Below are positions 62,616 to 64,000 of a stretch of 64,000 bases of DNA, one piece after another. Under the pieces are notes generated by a model that was given only the letters and a program-made list of their open reading frames with translations, had not been told where the DNA came from and did no database searches. Position 1 is the stretch's first letter. The number at the start of each line of letters is the position of its first letter. Made by a program: the position numbers and the translations under genes. Source of the stretch: Theobroma cacao (Eukaryota > Streptophyta > Magnoliopsida > Malvales > Malvaceae); assembly GCF_000208745.1 (NCBI RefSeq), contig NC_030852.1, positions 24,352,636 through 24,416,635 of the forward strand, in the 5' to 3' direction.

Positions 62616-64000
62616 CCATAGTTTTCAAATTGATCCCATATTTTGAAATGACAAACGAAAATTATCACAATTTCATCTAAGTCTTGGAATATCAAGTCTA
62701 GACATCCCCTAACACTTTCAAATGAGTTTAAGAACAAAAACAGTGAAAGAGGATGGAAAAATAAAATGACTTAAAAGAATGGAGTTAGAAAACCCTTTTT
62801 AATTAAAAATGGAATCAAGGAAACTCTGTTCAAAATAATGGAACCAAGGAAAGCCCTGTTTAGTTTTACAATGAAACATAAAGGGACTATTTATAGAGAT
62901 AGTCCATCTTCAACCTACTTGTAACGTAAGTAATTAAATAAGGAAGTATTCTATTCCTAGACTTCCTTGGAGTGCAAGAAAAATAAATGACATAAAAATA
63001 AATATTTTAAAAATTAAGTTTTTGTGCAAGCAAAGCAATCAACAAGTAAAAAAACTTAAATATGGAAAGTATTCTAATTATCTTAAAATACTTTACTTGG
63101 CTGCTACTCTTTTTAGTAGCTATTGGATCCTTTTGTACAGGTTGTCCTGCGTATGTCTGTTTGTGTAGACCGTGTGCGTACGGCTCTCTTGCGTGTGTGG
63201 CCCATAGCTTAAGCTAATTCTCCTTTAAAGGACTTTGAAAAATGCAATATAGTCTAAATCTATCGGTACATGTTCTTCATATATTGATACATTTGGACAA
63301 GTATTGATAGAAATTGGAATCTATCGATACATATTTTCAAAAAAAGTTAAAATTTGTGAAGTCAAACTCAATCTATCGATAAAAATGAAACAGAATACTT
63401 ATTACCTTAAAAGTATCGATACATTTTCAACAGAATACTTACTACCTCAAAAGTATCTATATATTAGTAAATGTATTGATACATTTCTAACAGAATGTTC
63501 AAGCCCTTGTAGCAAAGTTCAAAAGTATCGATACATGCCAAAATGTATCGATACATTATAGTGGGAATTCAAACATAAAAGAGACAATATATCTATACAT
63601 GCACACATGTATCGATACAATATGATGTTGGAGCCTAAAATGAAAAGAAAAATGGCTATTTTCACATTTAATGCACTTCCAACTACCTTTGAAGCTTCAC
63701 CAACTATAAATACAAGTTTACACAACATTTATGATGGTTAGAAGACTTTGAAATACAACTCTAAAAGAATAATTCATCTCAAATCATTCAATACTCTTTG
63801 TACTTCTTTTATTGCATTTAAGTATTCTATTGTATCACTTAGAGAGCTTTTATTGTTTATGTTCATTCTCACTAAATATTGTATTTAACTTGCTATTTAG
63901 CCTTTAAGAGGCATCTTAGCTGCTCTTTAATCTCTTATTATATTCACTAGAGTAGTTATACCTTAACCAATTGAAAAAGTAAAAAATAAGTGGTTATACC
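62616..64000. mobile_element. Probable LTR-retrotransposon terminal sequence, TATCGATACA-rich, cut by the window end
   Basis: Between 63255 and 63620 the octamer ATCGATAC occurs five times with several one-base variants (TATCGGTACA, TATTGATACA). After it come CTATAAATACAAG near 63703, a TATA-like word, and a T-rich stretch running to the window edge. This layout (repeat-rich U3, TATA, transcribed R) fits an LTR. No primer-binding site or coding domain is inside the window, so the class is open. Confidence 0.4.

Overview
This is a stretch of plant nuclear genome, from a eudicot judged by the gene families and their exon structure. The DNA is AT-rich, genes are split by short GT-AG introns, spacers are long, and small non-autonomous DNA transposons are common. 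A woody rosid is plausible, but the sequence alone does not fix the species. There is one ambiguous base (N at 38134). I found no tRNA, rRNA or CRISPR array.

Layout. (1) 3.4-7.9 kb, plus strand: an eight-exon GT106 / O-fucosyltransferase-like Golgi enzyme of the rhamnogalacturonan-I rhamnosyltransferase type. (2) 10.1-18.05 kb, minus strand, convergent with gene 1: an eleven-exon bHLH factor of the BIM1 type (BES1-interacting, brassinosteroid signalling), with an apparent GC-AG intron inside the bHLH. (3) 18.1-41.4 kb: a 23 kb gene desert upstream of both BIM1 and the next gene. It holds transposon copies and five GC-richer islands, each with two or three perfect CACGTG G-boxes. (4) 41.4-44.6 kb, plus strand: a type II phosphatidylinositol 4-kinase gamma with an intronless CDS and an intron in its 5' leader. 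(5) 45.8-49.2 kb, minus strand: a three-exon RING + PHD protein. (6) 54.2-55.85 kb, minus strand: its tandem paralogue, which keeps RING and PHD but ends in an unrelated coiled-coil tail. (7) 58.5-60.0 kb, plus strand: a UGT89-type glycosyltransferase broken by at least three frameshifts. (8) 60.7-64 kb: a transposon copy carrying a piece of a tRNA isopentenyltransferase gene, then a TATCGATACA-rich stretch that looks like retrotransposon terminal sequence.

The genes do not form an operon-like unit. The links worth noting are the RING-PHD tandem pair, of which the second copy is chimeric, and the G-box islands upstream of a gene whose bHLH basic region carries the H-E-R residues typical of E-box/G-box binders. 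All exon coordinates were read by eye from splice signals and reading frame, not from transcripts.
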